Part shown: positions 41,111 through 50,516 of the stretch, one piece after another | Position numbering within the stretch: position 1 is the stretch's first letter | Layout: each line of letters opens with the position of its first letter | Source: Nocardia mangyaensis | GTDB taxonomy: Bacteria > Actinomycetota > Actinomycetes > Mycobacteriales > Mycobacteriaceae | Length of the DNA: 64,000 nt | Assembly: GCF_001886715.1 (NCBI RefSeq) | Contig: NZ_CP018082.1 | Coordinates: 7,130,001-7,194,000 of the forward strand | Direction: 5' to 3' | The notes under the pieces: generated by a model | What the model was told of the DNA's origin: nothing | The model's input: only the letters and a program-made list of their open reading frames with translations | Databases searched by the model: none | Made by a program: the position numbers and the translations under genes

Positions 41111-41914
41111 GTGAAATCCACTCGGGTCGCCGCGACAACCGTCGCCGCGCTCGCCGTGATCACAGGCTTGTCCGGTTGTGGCGGGGACAACGACGATCAC
41201 GCCGCGTCCACATCGAGCACCACCACGGCGGCGAAACTGACCGGCAGTTCGGCCGCGTCGCTGCCACCACCGAGCCCCACGCACCCACCCGCTCCCGCGC
41301 CCGCCACCCTCGACGACGTGAATTGCGGGGCGGTCACCGGCGGCAACGGCGCGACAGCCGATGTGATCGCCTTCGCCTCCGCTGCGGGTCGACCGGGCTG
41401 CACCGAGGCGTTCACTGTGGTCGCCGACTATCTCGGCGTGCCGCGTACCGGTGACGCCGTGGCCGTCGACGGCTGGCTGTGCGAACCCCAGCCCGACGCC
41501 TCGGTGCCGCACATCTGCGTCAACCAGGGCCTGACCATCGGCCTGCGCGGCGACGCGGCGCCCGCCTCCCCGCCGCCGCCGGCGCCGTCCCCGATTCGCA
41601 CCGTCGACCCCACCAAGCCGCCGGTCACCACCACCAGCAATGTTCCGCCTGAACCCCCGCCCACCGTCGAGGATGTGAACTGCGGCCCGGTCACCGACGC
41701 GGGCGGTGGGAGCCGCACGGTGATCGCGGTCGGCACCGCCGCGGGCCGGGTCGGCTGCACCGAGGCGATCGACGTGGCGACCACCTACGCCACCACGATC
41801 GCGCCCTCGGACGCGGTCACCGTCGACGGCTGGGACTGCAACGCCCAACCCGACGCCGACACCCCGTCGGTCTGCGCCAAGGACGGTCTGGTCATCGCCC
41901 TGCGCGCCAACTGA
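41111..41914 (+). CDS. Lipoprotein with a duplicated cysteine-containing domain
   Basis: A 267-residue exported lipoprotein. The start is GTG 41111, with GAGGGAGG upstream; signal peptide and lipobox VITGLSGCGG place the modified Cys near residue 22. A Thr/Ser/Pro-rich linker follows. Two repeats of about 80 residues then share the pattern DVNCGxVT, AAGRxGCTEA, DAVxVDGWxC, QPDxxxPxxC and GLxIxLR, at about residues 70-145 and 185-265, separated by another Pro/Thr linker. Four cysteines per repeat suggest paired disulfides outside the membrane. I do not recognise a named family. The 299-bp gap before it (40812-41110) shows no feature I can name except a weak GAACACGTTC-like palindrome near 41027. 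Confidence 0.78.
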   Translation: MKSTRVAATTVAALAVITGLSGCGGDNDDHAASTSSTTTAAKLTGSSAASLPPPSPTHPPAPAPATLDDVNCGAVTGGNGATADVIAFASAAGRPGCTEAFTVVADYLGVPRTGDAVAVDGWLCEPQPDASVPHICVNQGLTIGLRGDAAPASPPPPAPSPIRTVDPTKPPVTTTSNVPPEPPPTVEDVNCGPVTDAGGGSRTVIAVGTAAGRVGCTEAIDVATTYATTIAPSDAVTVDGWDCNAQPDADTPSVCAKDGLVIALRAN

Positions 41915-41936
41915 TCCGGCGGGAGGAAGACGGAAT

Positions 41937-44309
41937 TCAGATCATCTGCTTTTCGCTCATCCAGCGCATGACCGGCCAGCCAAGGGCGACCGGGATCCAG
42001 CAGGTCAGGACGCGGTAGAGCAGGACGGCGGGCACCGCGATCTCGGCGGGGACGCCGAAGGCCGCCAGACCACCGATCAGGGCCGCCTCGACCGCGCCGA
42101 CACCACCGGGTGTCGGCGCGGCCGAGGCCAGCGTGCCGCCGATCATGGTGACGATGGTGACCGCGACGAAATCCGTTCCGCCGCCGAAGGCTTCCACGCT
42201 GGCCCACAGCGCCAGGGCCTGCCCGAGGGTGATCGCCCCGCACCCGCCGACGATCACCGCGAACCGTCGCGGATCGCGACCCAGATTGATCAGCTCGCCG
42301 ACGACCTCCTTCAACTGCGGGCGCACCGAGTGGTTCACCCAGCGGCGCAGTTTCGGCACGAACATGAACGCGCCGACCAACCCGACGCCCACTCCGGCGG
42401 CCAGGTACAGCACGGTCGCGTCGGGCACGATATGGGCCAGGTTCGTCGAGGTTCCGGCGATCACACTGAAGATGACGAGCAGCGTGAGATGGGTGATCAC
42501 CTGCATCGATTGCTGCAGCGCCACCGCCGCGGTCGCCCGCATGGTCGACATCCCCGCCTGCTGCAGGAAGCGCACGCTCAGCGCCAGCCCACCCACTCCG
42601 GCGGGTGTCGTCGTCGCGACGAAGGTGTTGGCCAGCTGTTCCACGACCAGGTACCGCACCTTGATCAGTCCGTCCGCGCAGGCCCAGAGCGCGGCGGCGG
42701 CCCCGACGTAGGTGAGCCCGGAGATGGCGAGGCCGAACAGTGCCCACCACCAGTTGAGCGTGCGCAGCTGGCTGAAGAAGGTGGGCACCTGGCTGAAGAA
42801 CGGGTAGGCCACGTAGACCAACCCGACCAGCAGCACCAGCTGGATGATCTGGTTGCGGGTGAAGCGGGTGAGCTGCTCGGATTGGATGCGGTCGTGGCCG
42901 GTCTGGTGACGCACCTCCTCGCGCGCGGTCGCCATCACCTTGGTCCATTCGGGCACCGATTTGCGGATGCCGGTCGGCATGGCCGATTTGGTCAGGCGGC
43001 GGGCCGCGGTGACGACGGTGTCCTCGCCGAGCACCTCGATCGCCGTCGACACCGCCTCGTGCTTGCCGAACAGCGAAGTCGTCGAGACCAGCAGCTGGGC
43101 GATGTCGGTCTGCCGCTGCGCCTCGGACGCGCCGAACTCGGCGGCGGAGAAGCCGCCGAACAGGGTGTCGCCCTGGCTGACTCGCACCAGGTCCGGTTGC
43201 AGATCGCCGTGGCTGATCTGGTTCTCGTGCATCCGCAGCAGCGAACGCCACACCCCCGGCAGCACCTGCGCGGACAACTTCCGGATCGGCGTGCCGCGGG
43301 GGACGGTGTGCGCGTACAGCATCCAGCCGCGATCGAGCCCGGCCACCGCGACCTGGTAGCTGTCGGCCATACCGAGCTCGCCGATCGCGATCCCGAGCAG
43401 CGCCCGATGTTCCACGGCCCGGTGCATCGATCCGTGCAGCGGCGCGGTCTCGCTGGAGCGGAAGGTGATCCAGCGCCACACCTGGCGAATCGCGCCGAAG
43501 CTGCGCTGGTTCTTGCCGTACATCTCCACGACCAGCTCGGTCTCGGGCCCGTCGACCTCGGTGGCCAGCAGCAGCGGCCCACGGCCCGCGGGCCGGTCCA
43601 CCCGGAACGCGCGCACCGCATAGCCGCGCCGGGCCAGCACCCGGACCGCGGCCTCCAGCGGCACCTCGAGCGCGGGCGTGCCGACCAGCCAGACGATCAC
43701 CGCGCCGACCAGCCAGCCGACGACCAGGCCGAGCATCGCCCGCGCCGGGACCACCGAGCTGACCACCAGGTGGATGGGCGCGAACATCAACAGCAGGAAC
43801 CACATCCAGCGCCGCGGCCGCACCGGCAGCCAGGGGCTGGACACGGTGAGCATGGCCGCGAGCATGGCGATCCAGCGCGGGTCGTCGAGGAATTGCGACA
43901 GGAAGGTGTCGAACCGGTCCGGCACCGGAAGATGCCATTTCGGCGTCGAGATGCCCGTGCCGGTGATCGAGAGGGCGAGGACCGCGAGCAGACCGGCAGC
44001 GGCGTAGCCCGCGAGCAGTTTCCATTGCCTGCGCAGCACCAGTTCGATGAGGATGGCGAACGGCAAAGCCAGGATGAGCATTCCGTAGACCAGGTAGACC
44101 AGCGTGGACTGTTCCGGGCTGAGAATGCCGACGATATTGGACACCGAACGTTCCAGCGCCAGCCACTCGGGCCGGGTGATCAGCGAGCCCGCGACCACCA
44201 CGCCCACGCCCATCGCCGCCAGCACGACGCGGATGATGTCGCTGGTACGCCGGGTCCGCGGCTGCAGGAGACTTCCCGTGACGGGAATCTCCCGACCGTC
44301 GACTCGCAT
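41937..44309 (-). CDS. LPG-synthase-like (UPF0104) transmembrane protein with kinase-like middle domain
   Basis: A 790-residue membrane protein. The start is taken as ATG 44309 (MRVDGREIPVTGSLLQ), which fits homologues. Residues about 20-235 hold six or more transmembrane segments. A soluble middle part (about 250-480) resembles a degenerate aminoglycoside-phosphotransferase/protein-kinase fold, with HENQISHGDLQPDLVRV as the catalytic-loop remnant. The C-terminal half (about 490-780) is the lysylphosphatidylglycerol-synthase-type membrane domain (TTPAGVGGLALSVRFLQQAG, TPGGVGAVEAALIGGLAAFG). Members act as lipid flippases or in aminoacyl-lipid formation. No tRNA-dependent synthase domain is attached. 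Possible role: envelope lipid handling. Confidence 0.86.
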   Translation of the reverse strand: MRVDGREIPVTGSLLQPRTRRTSDIIRVVLAAMGVGVVVAGSLITRPEWLALERSVSNIVGILSPEQSTLVYLVYGMLILALPFAILIELVLRRQWKLLAGYAAAGLLAVLALSITGTGISTPKWHLPVPDRFDTFLSQFLDDPRWIAMLAAMLTVSSPWLPVRPRRWMWFLLLMFAPIHLVVSSVVPARAMLGLVVGWLVGAVIVWLVGTPALEVPLEAAVRVLARRGYAVRAFRVDRPAGRGPLLLATEVDGPETELVVEMYGKNQRSFGAIRQVWRWITFRSSETAPLHGSMHRAVEHRALLGIAIGELGMADSYQVAVAGLDRGWMLYAHTVPRGTPIRKLSAQVLPGVWRSLLRMHENQISHGDLQPDLVRVSQGDTLFGGFSAAEFGASEAQRQTDIAQLLVSTTSLFGKHEAVSTAIEVLGEDTVVTAARRLTKSAMPTGIRKSVPEWTKVMATAREEVRHQTGHDRIQSEQLTRFTRNQIIQLVLLVGLVYVAYPFFSQVPTFFSQLRTLNWWWALFGLAISGLTYVGAAAALWACADGLIKVRYLVVEQLANTFVATTTPAGVGGLALSVRFLQQAGMSTMRATAAVALQQSMQVITHLTLLVIFSVIAGTSTNLAHIVPDATVLYLAAGVGVGLVGAFMFVPKLRRWVNHSVRPQLKEVVGELINLGRDPRRFAVIVGGCGAITLGQALALWASVEAFGGGTDFVAVTIVTMIGGTLASAAPTPGGVGAVEAALIGGLAAFGVPAEIAVPAVLLYRVLTCWIPVALGWPVMRWMSEKQMI

Positions 44310-44452
44310 GAGCCGCACGATACACACCGACACGCCGTCGACCCGCCGTGACATCGCACATTCTCACGGTCACCTCAGCGTGGCGTGAAGCGAGTCACCG
44401 GCCGTCGCAATCGATCCGCGGATCCCGTCCAGGAGTCAGGAAACCGCGCGGG

Positions 44453-45403
44453 TCAGTGCGTGCGCGGGTCGGTGCGTGCCGCGACGGCGGCCCGGTCGTG
44501 GCCGGGGATCAGTTCGATGCCGGCGGGGAGGGCGTGCAGCCGGTGAATGGTTTCGAAGGCGGCGTCGCGATCGGTGTCGACCAGTTCGCCGGGCAGCGGC
44601 GCCGTCTCACGGAGCAGTTCGACCTGGCGGCTGGTCCACACGGCGTCACCCGCCAGCAGGACGCGGGTTCCGTCGTCGACGGCGAGGAGCACGCCGACGC
44701 TGCCCGGCGTGTGTCCGGCCAGGTCGACGAGCAGGACCGAGCCGTCGCCGAACAGGTCGTGGCTGCGGGCGAAGGTGAGCACCGGCGGGCCGTCGAGTTC
44801 GTAGAGGTCGAAGATCCGGCCGCGCAGCGGGCCGCGGGCGACGCCGAGGGGGGCGTGCGATCCGCCCATGGCCCAGCGGTATTCGACGCTCGGCACCCGG
44901 ATGGGCACCCAGCCGGGCAGTTCGTAGAGGCCGGCGACGTGGTCCCAGTGCAGGTGGGTGGGCAGCACGAAGTCGATGTCGGCGCCGGTGAGGTCGTTGG
45001 CGGCGAGCACCTCGCTCAGGCCGTGCACCGGCTGTTCCGGACTCACCAGCAGCGGCACCGGGAACGGCAGTTCGGGCAGTACCCGCTGGTGCACACCGGC
45101 GCAGATCGCCGGGTCGACGAGGAAGGTGGCGCTGGGGTGGCGGACCAGGAAGGTCGCCATGCTCAGGGGGGTGCTCCGCAGGGTGCGCACGCCCTCGACG
45201 ACGATCGCGGTCGGCGCGGACAGCCGGGCCTGGACGAGCGCGGTGAGCCCGACAGTGCGGTGGGCCGGGGGCAGTGGCGCGGACTCGAGCCCGGCGAGGA
45301 AGGCGGTGTCGGCCGCACGCGGCCACAGCAGCCGCGGGCCGGTGGCGACAGCGGCGACACAGCAGGCGAGAAGCGTCGATAACATCGGCGTGCGCTCACC
45401 CAT
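44453..45403 (-). CDS. Metallo-beta-lactamase-fold hydrolase
   Basis: A 316-residue MBL-fold protein. The metal motif THLHWDHVAG (HxHxDH) lies near residue 145. A second His in VDLAGHTPGSVGVLL and Asp in LLAGDAVW complete the dinuclear zinc site, and a final His lies in IPGHDRAAV. The N-terminus has a hydrophobic stretch (MLSTLLACCVAAVATG) that may be a signal or anchor. ATG 45403 and ATG 45385 are both plausible starts. The family covers lactonases, glyoxalases and phosphodiesterases. Nothing in the context specifies the substrate. Confidence 0.85.
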   Translation of the reverse strand: MGERTPMLSTLLACCVAAVATGPRLLWPRAADTAFLAGLESAPLPPAHRTVGLTALVQARLSAPTAIVVEGVRTLRSTPLSMATFLVRHPSATFLVDPAICAGVHQRVLPELPFPVPLLVSPEQPVHGLSEVLAANDLTGADIDFVLPTHLHWDHVAGLYELPGWVPIRVPSVEYRWAMGGSHAPLGVARGPLRGRIFDLYELDGPPVLTFARSHDLFGDGSVLLVDLAGHTPGSVGVLLAVDDGTRVLLAGDAVWTSRQVELLRETAPLPGELVDTDRDAAFETIHRLHALPAGIELIPGHDRAAVAARTDPRTH

Positions 45404-45545
45404 AGTTGCCACCGTAGGCGATCGCCCAGACCGGGACCACCGAACGAAATTTCGCCGACAACAGCCCGGCACCGTTCGCACCAACAATCGATAACATCCG
45501 GCAACGCTCCCGCTATCGCGTCCAGCCTGGGCGGATGATCGTTCG

Positions 45546-45935
45546 ATGGCAGACCAGATCATCACGGTGCAGTGGAAGACCTCCCCGGACGACCACGACT
45601 ATCCGGCCGCGGCCGACTATCTCGCGCTGCTGGCCGCCGACGACGTCGTCGAGGCGATCGTGGCGGACCTACGCGCGGCACCGGTGGTGGTGAAGAAGGC
45701 CAAGGACATCCTGCGCGCTTCCCGGCTCGAAGCGCTCACCCCGGACAACCCGCACGTGCGCAAGGATCTGCTCAAGGTGAACGAGGGCAAGAAGCTCTCG
45801 CCGATCCTGCTGGTGCGCGGCGACTGCCGCCGGAACGTGCCGATGCTGATCGCCGACGGCTACCACCGAGTGTGCGCGCTGTACTGGGCCGACGAGAACA
45901 TCGAGATCCCCGCCAAGATGGCCGCGATGCCCTAG
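45546..45935 (+). CDS. Small ParB/sulfiredoxin-fold-like hypothetical protein
   Basis: A 129-residue soluble protein. The pattern VNEGKKLSPILLVRG...VPMLIADGYHRVCALYW resembles the ParB-N/Srx core, in which a DGxHR motif binds nucleotide. Such stand-alone proteins occur widely in actinobacteria, usually unnamed. No DNA-binding domain is present. ATG 45546 begins the conserved frame. Its stop overlaps the stop region of the convergent S4 gene by 4 nt. Function unknown; enzyme or nucleotide binding is possible. Confidence 0.75.
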   Translation: MADQIITVQWKTSPDDHDYPAAADYLALLAADDVVEAIVADLRAAPVVVKKAKDILRASRLEALTPDNPHVRKDLLKVNEGKKLSPILLVRGDCRRNVPMLIADGYHRVCALYWADENIEIPAKMAAMP

Positions 45936-46324
45936 TCGATGCGGCCCATCAGCCGATCGGTCTCACGGCGTTCGCGTTTCGTCGGTCGGCCCGCGCCGCG
46001 ATCACGCTGCGGCAGCGTGGCGAGGACTTCCTTGGGCGGCGGCGGTGGCGAGCGGTCGATCAGACACTGCGCGGCGATCGGTGGACCGACCCGCTTGTGG
46101 ATGATTCGCTCGACCACGACGATCCGCTCCAGCCCCGAGTGCCGGATCCTGATCTCGTCACCGGGGCGTACCGACTGAGCTGGTTTCGCCGTCGTGCCGT
46201 TGACGCGTACGTGTCCGGCGCGGCAGGCTTCCGCCGCAGCCGAACGCGTTTTGAACAATCGGACCGCCCAGATCCACGAATCGACGCGGGCCTGGGTGAC
46301 GGAGCGTTGTTCCGCGGGGGACAC
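45932..46324 (-). CDS. S4-domain RNA-binding protein (Hsp15-like)
   Basis: A 130-residue protein with an N-terminal S4 RNA-binding domain: RVDSWIWAVRLFKTRSAAAEACRAGHVRVNGTTAKPAQSVRPGDEI (shown here in parts, residues about 13-60). The tail is basic and proline-rich (DRSPPPPPKEVLATLP, GRPTKRERRETDRLMG). This layout is that of Hsp15/YrfH proteins, which bind 50S-nascent-chain-tRNA complexes after heat shock and aid ribosome rescue. The gene lies 3 bp downstream of the NlpC gene on the same strand, perhaps cotranscribed. Confidence 0.9.
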   Translation of the reverse strand: MSPAEQRSVTQARVDSWIWAVRLFKTRSAAAEACRAGHVRVNGTTAKPAQSVRPGDEIRIRHSGLERIVVVERIIHKRVGPPIAAQCLIDRSPPPPPKEVLATLPQRDRGAGRPTKRERRETDRLMGRID

Positions 46325-46326
46325 CC

Positions 46327-46950
46327 CTAGAGGATACGGCGTGCCGTGACGACGTCGTCGGCGCTGAGCTGGGTGTAGGACACCGGGGTGCCCGACTGCA
46401 CCGCGTTCAGCAGCTGACCGTTGCCCGCGTAGATACCGACGTGGCCACCACCATTGGTGATGACGATGTCACCGGCCTGCAGGTTGTCGAAGGACACGGG
46501 AGCGCCCACGTGGGACTGCTCGAAGCTGGTGCGCGGCAGCTCGACACCGGCCTGGCGGTAGGCCCACTGCACGAGGCCGGAGCAGTCGAAGCTCGACGGT
46601 CCCGCGGCGCCCCAGTTGTACTGGGCGCCCACCTTGGTGCGCGCGGCGTCGAGGGCGATGTTGGCCGCCGTCTGCTGCTGCTGGAACGGGTTGTCGAAGG
46701 TGACGCTCGGCAACTGCGGCGCGGCCTGGCCCTGCGGGGCGACCATCGCCTGCAGTTCCTTCTCCAGCTGCTGCGCGGGCTGCTCGAGCTCCGGCGGCAG
46801 ATCGAAGCTACCGAGGCCGGGGATGTTGATCGTGGCGGCCTGCGAAATCGCGGGCATCGCACCGGTCGTGGCGGCCACCGCACCCATGACGAGTGCACCC
46901 TTGACGGAATTCGGCAGACGAGAATCCCGCTGCAAGCTGTGTTTACCCAC
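46327..46950 (-). CDS. Secreted NlpC/P60 peptidoglycan endopeptidase
   Basis: A 207-residue exported cysteine hydrolase. GTG 46948-46950 is chosen (VGKHSLQRDSR), giving a signal peptide of about 40 residues ending AISQA. The NlpC/P60 domain covers about residues 100-205. It has the nucleophile Cys in SSFDCSGLVQWAYRQAG, the His in GGGHVGIYAGNG and the RTSFEQ block. The segment 45-95 is a Pro/Gln-rich linker. The size resembles mycobacterial RipB/RipD-type endopeptidases that cut stem peptides. The long divergent gap upstream (46951-47215) is shared with no clear riboswitch. Confidence 0.92.
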   Translation of the reverse strand: MGKHSLQRDSRLPNSVKGALVMGAVAATTGAMPAISQAATINIPGLGSFDLPPELEQPAQQLEKELQAMVAPQGQAAPQLPSVTFDNPFQQQQTAANIALDAARTKVGAQYNWGAAGPSSFDCSGLVQWAYRQAGVELPRTSFEQSHVGAPVSFDNLQAGDIVITNGGGHVGIYAGNGQLLNAVQSGTPVSYTQLSADDVVTARRIL

Positions 46951-47215
46951 CGAGACGAGTCTCCGATCTTGCTGCTCTACCGCCGTGGCGCATCGGGATC
47001 GCTTGGCGATCACGACTTTCGGCGGTGACCTATGGCGCCGATTCTCTTACGAATCGACAGACTCCACTAAGTCACGAGAAGATTACGGCTTGGCCCTCAC
47101 GCTGTCCAGCGATGCGCGCAAGTTGTTTTCCCGCAGGCGCGAAAGCCCAGAACAACGGACTGATCACCGGCGTGTCGCCACGCGTAACGGCGCGATCTCC
47201 GCCGCCCCGGCATGG

Positions 47216-47503
47216 TCATCGTTCGTGACCGTTGCGTAGCCCGAGCGCGCGTTCGAGCTCCTCGATGCGTCGGCGCGCGTCGGCCAGGTCCACTTCCATC
47301 CGGGCGAGCGCGATCACCAGCGGGCCGACGGCGAGGTCGGCCACCACCTGCGGATCGTCGTATCCGGTGCCGATACTGGCCAGCAGGCCGCGGCGGATGG
47401 TGTCGGCCAGGTACGCGCCCTGCGGCAGCGGCCAGCCCGCCACGATCTCGGCGGTCGAGGTCACCATCGGGTCGTGACCGTCGAATTCGGGTTCTGCGAC
47501 CAT
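47216..47503 (-). CDS. Short hypothetical protein with C-terminal coiled coil
   Basis: A 95-residue acidic protein. I start at ATG 47503 (MVAEPEFDG), behind CGGAG. The C-terminal 30 residues (EVDLADARRRIEELERALGLRNG) form a clear coiled-coil heptad pattern; the N-terminal part is globular, with two hydrophobic strands. No named family is recognised. Its neighbours are the NlpC gene and a divergent AAA ATPase. Confidence 0.65.
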   Translation of the reverse strand: MVAEPEFDGHDPMVTSTAEIVAGWPLPQGAYLADTIRRGLLASIGTGYDDPQVVADLAVGPLVIALARMEVDLADARRRIEELERALGLRNGHER

Positions 47504-47612
47504 GCCGCTCCGTTCCGGTTCCACTCACTCGTCTCGGGTTCGCTAGCAGTATCTAGGACACAGCCCAGAGTTACCGAGATTCCGCTGTCGCGACGCGCTA
47601 CGGTTGTCCGGC

Positions 47613-48794
47613 ATGGACCCCGTGCGCAATCCCTATGCTCCCGGCGCCGGTCAGCGTCCGCCCGAATTGGCCGGGCGCGACAAGCAACTCGCCGCGTTCG
47701 ACATCGTGCTCGAACGGATCGCCCGCGGCAGGCCCGAACGCAGTGTGATGCTCACCGGATTGCGCGGCGTCGGAAAGACCGTGCTGCTCAACCAGCTTCG
47801 CTCGGCCGCCATCTCGCGCGGCTGGGGCACCGGCAAGATCGAGGCTCGTCCCGATCAGGATCTGCGCAGGCCGCTGTCCTCGGCCCTGCACATGTCGGTG
47901 CGCGCGATCGCGATGGCGCACCGCAATCCCGAGCGCGTCGACGACTTCCTCGGCATCCTCAAGGCCTTCGCCCTGCGCACCACCGCCGACAAGGGCATGC
48001 GGGAGCGCTGGCAGCCGGGCATCGATGTGCCCGCGGTGACCGGGCGGGCCGATTCCGGCGACATCGAGATCGACCTGATCGAGCTGTTCAAGGAGGCCGC
48101 GGCGCTGGCCGCCGACATCGGCGTCGGGATCGGGGTCTTCATCGACGAGATGCAGGATCTCGGCCCGGCGGATGTGTCCGCGATCTGCGGTGCCTGCCAC
48201 GAGCTGAGTCAAGACGGCGCGCCGTTGATCGTGGTCGGCGCCGGTCTGCCGCATCTGCCCGCGGTGCTCTCGGCATCCAAGAGCTACTCCGAGCGACTGT
48301 TCAGCTACCACCGGATCGACCGGCTCGACCGGGAATCGGCCGACCTGGCGCTGATCGCCCCGGCCGAACGCGAGGAGGTGAAGTTCACCTCCGAGGCGCT
48401 CGACTCGCTGTATCAGCGCGCCGACGGCTACCCCTACTTCGTGCAGGCCTATGGCAAGGCGGCCTGGGATCAGGCGCCGGAGAGCCCGATCACCGCCGAG
48501 GACGTCGAGGTGGCGGCCCCGGCGGCCGAGGAGGAGCTGGCCGTCGGCTTCTTCGGCTCCCGTTATGAGCGCGCCACCCCGGCCGAGCGGGAGTACATGC
48601 GCGCGATGGCCGATCTGGCCGGTGACGACGGCCCGGTCGCCACCGCGGCGGTGGCCGCCGAGCTGGGCCGCAAACCGGCCTCGGTCTCCCCCGCCCGCGA
48701 CGGTCTGATCAAGAAGGGCCTGATCTACTCCGCCGAGCGCGGCACGATCGGCTTCACCGTGCCGCACTTCGGCCGGTATCTGCGCAGCGTATGA
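47613..48794 (+). CDS. AAA-type ATPase (ORC/Cdc6-like ATP-binding protein)
   Basis: A 393-residue STAND/ORC-like ATPase. Walker A is GLRGVGKT near residue 50 and Walker B VFIDEMQDL near residue 175. A C-terminal winged-helix-like region spans about 300-390 (AELGRKPASVSPARDGLIKKGLIY). ATG 47613 is chosen; TTG 47604 would add three residues. The proteins are common in actinobacteria as stand-alone genes. The fold suggests DNA-linked or regulatory ATP use, and some family members were implicated in replication or toxin control. Nothing nearby specifies the role. Confidence 0.84.
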   Translation: MDPVRNPYAPGAGQRPPELAGRDKQLAAFDIVLERIARGRPERSVMLTGLRGVGKTVLLNQLRSAAISRGWGTGKIEARPDQDLRRPLSSALHMSVRAIAMAHRNPERVDDFLGILKAFALRTTADKGMRERWQPGIDVPAVTGRADSGDIEIDLIELFKEAAALAADIGVGIGVFIDEMQDLGPADVSAICGACHELSQDGAPLIVVGAGLPHLPAVLSASKSYSERLFSYHRIDRLDRESADLALIAPAEREEVKFTSEALDSLYQRADGYPYFVQAYGKAAWDQAPESPITAEDVEVAAPAAEEELAVGFFGSRYERATPAEREYMRAMADLAGDDGPVATAAVAAELGRKPASVSPARDGLIKKGLIYSAERGTIGFTVPHFGRYLRSV

Positions 48795-49028
48795 ATCTCT
48801 TCGATCCTCTAGCTGATTCCGAAGAAAGCTGAAGACAACCATCGCGAGCCTTCCGCTCGACATCTGTCTGCGCATATCTAGGCAAATCCTTAGATTCATG
48901 TAGATCTTCCCGCGATCACGGGAACGGCCGCAATGGGATCGGTTGCGCATCGGGTGGATAACGCGAGGGATAGGCGGCTAACGGGCCGGAAACCTAACCC
49001 GAAAAGCCCAGCAGGAAGGAGGCCCGAC

Positions 49029-49973
49029 ATGTCGGAGAACTTCGCGGACCTCGACGGACGCCGTGCCACAGTCGTCGCCGATGACGGCGTGCCGATCGCG
49101 GTCCGCAGCTTCGGTTCCGTCGACGCGCCGCTGACCGTCGTCTTCGTCCACGGCCACTGCCTGCACACCGAGTCGTGGTCGTTCCTGCGTGATCACCTAC
49201 TGCGGAGCTGGGACACCGACGCCAGGATGGTCTTCTACGACCACCGCGGCCACGGCGAATCCGGGCACGCCCACCACGACACCTACACCATCGACCAGCT
49301 CGCCACCGATCTCGACGCGGTACTGCGCGCGGTCGCGCCGATCGGGACGATCGTCCTGGTCGGGCACTCGATGGGCGCGATGGTGCTGCTGGCCTACGCC
49401 CGGCTGTTCCCGGCGACGATCGGGCACCGGGTGGCCGGGATCGGGCTCATCGCAGGCGCGGCGGGCGGGATCGCCGAGGTCGGCCTCGGCCGACTGCTCA
49501 ACCGGCGCGCCGTCGCCTCGCTGCAACGCGCCGTCGTCCGGGCACCGCGGGCGATGCAGGCGTCGAAGCGGTTCTCCCGGTGGATCTTCGGGCCGCTACT
49601 CCGCGAGGCCGGCGCGGGCACCCGGCGGGTGAATCCTCGGATCGTCGCCATCGCCACCGCGGTACTCAACGAGACACCGCTGCTGACCGTCTCCGGCTTC
49701 CTCGATTCGCTGCTCGACTTCGACGAAGCGCACACCCTTGGCAAGCTCGGCGATCTGCCCGCGCTGGTGCTGGCCGGCTCGGCCGATCTCATGGTGCCGT
49801 TCACGCACTCGGTGGTGCTGGCCTCCCAGCTCGCCGGTGCCGAGCTGGTGCGGATCGAAGGCGCGGGGCACAGCGTGATCCTCGAGCGGGCGGAGGAAGT
49901 CGCCCATTCGATCACCGCGCTGGTCGATCGGGCGGGTGCGAGCGTGCGCGGGCGGTACGCGGTCGCGGGCTGA
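49029..49973 (+). CDS. Alpha/beta hydrolase
   Basis: A 314-residue alpha/beta hydrolase. The oxyanion-hole strand reads VVFVHGHCLHTESW, the nucleophile elbow GHSMGAMVLL gives the catalytic Ser near residue 119, an Asp lies in LAGSADLMVPF and the His in EGAGHSVILER. ATG 49029 is clear because AGGAAGGAGG lies 6-15 bp upstream. No signal peptide. Typical of esterases or lipases of the alpha/beta hydrolase fold-1 group, with a helical lid region (about 165-215). The substrate is unknown. Confidence 0.9.
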   Translation: MSENFADLDGRRATVVADDGVPIAVRSFGSVDAPLTVVFVHGHCLHTESWSFLRDHLLRSWDTDARMVFYDHRGHGESGHAHHDTYTIDQLATDLDAVLRAVAPIGTIVLVGHSMGAMVLLAYARLFPATIGHRVAGIGLIAGAAGGIAEVGLGRLLNRRAVASLQRAVVRAPRAMQASKRFSRWIFGPLLREAGAGTRRVNPRIVAIATAVLNETPLLTVSGFLDSLLDFDEAHTLGKLGDLPALVLAGSADLMVPFTHSVVLASQLAGAELVRIEGAGHSVILERAEEVAHSITALVDRAGASVRGRYAVAG

Positions 49974-50165
49974 GCGCCGAACAGTTACCGGACAGCAATC
50001 CCTGAATTGCGAACATCATCGGCGTAAACCGAAAAGTTCGGTTACTGTGGTGGAGATCACGTTGTGTGGTGAGTCACACGACTCGGTGCAGTGCGGCCCG
50101 GGGTTTCACGGGCGTGCCAGTGATCCGACGAGTCGGTATGCCCGCCATATACACAGGAGGTAACG

Positions 50166-50456
50166 ATGACACGCAGCGATATCGCGGAACTGCGCTACGC
50201 GGTCGGCCAACTCCGGCAATCGATCGGCGCACTGCGCTCCAACTACGGCGACGCGGCCACCGTGCGCCGGTTGGAGAACGACCTCGAGCGGCTCGTCATC
50301 GACGCCGAGGAGTTCGAGCAGGCACCGCCGCCGGAGCTCGCCGTCCCGCGCCGGTCCGAACCCATCTATGTTCCCGACAGCAAGTCCGACGAGGCCGCCT
50401 GGATGGGCGCGCAGGACGAGGGCCTGGGCTTCCACTCCCGCCCACGAACCAAATAG
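50166..50456 (+). CDS. Small hypothetical protein with coiled-coil N-terminus
   Basis: A 96-residue soluble acidic protein starting MTRSDIAELRYAVGQLRQ behind CAGGAGGTAA. The first 45 residues form a helical, coiled-coil-like segment, and the last 50 are Pro/Asp-rich and probably disordered. No family is recognised. It stands alone behind a GC-poorer promoter region. Downstream, a structured convergent gap separates it from the thiolase-like gene. Confidence 0.72.
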   Translation: MTRSDIAELRYAVGQLRQSIGALRSNYGDAATVRRLENDLERLVIDAEEFEQAPPPELAVPRRSEPIYVPDSKSDEAAWMGAQDEGLGFHSRPRTK

Positions 50457-50516
50457 ACCTTGCTCACCGGCGCGGCGGCCCTGCTACCAGGACCGCCGCG
50501 CCGAACTCTGTGTTCT

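Noticed and set aside
46951..47215. Possible c-di-AMP (ydaO) riboswitch before the NlpC/P60 gene, as known for some actinobacterial wall hydrolases.
   Set aside because: I could not find the conserved ydaO core segments on the minus strand of this gap.
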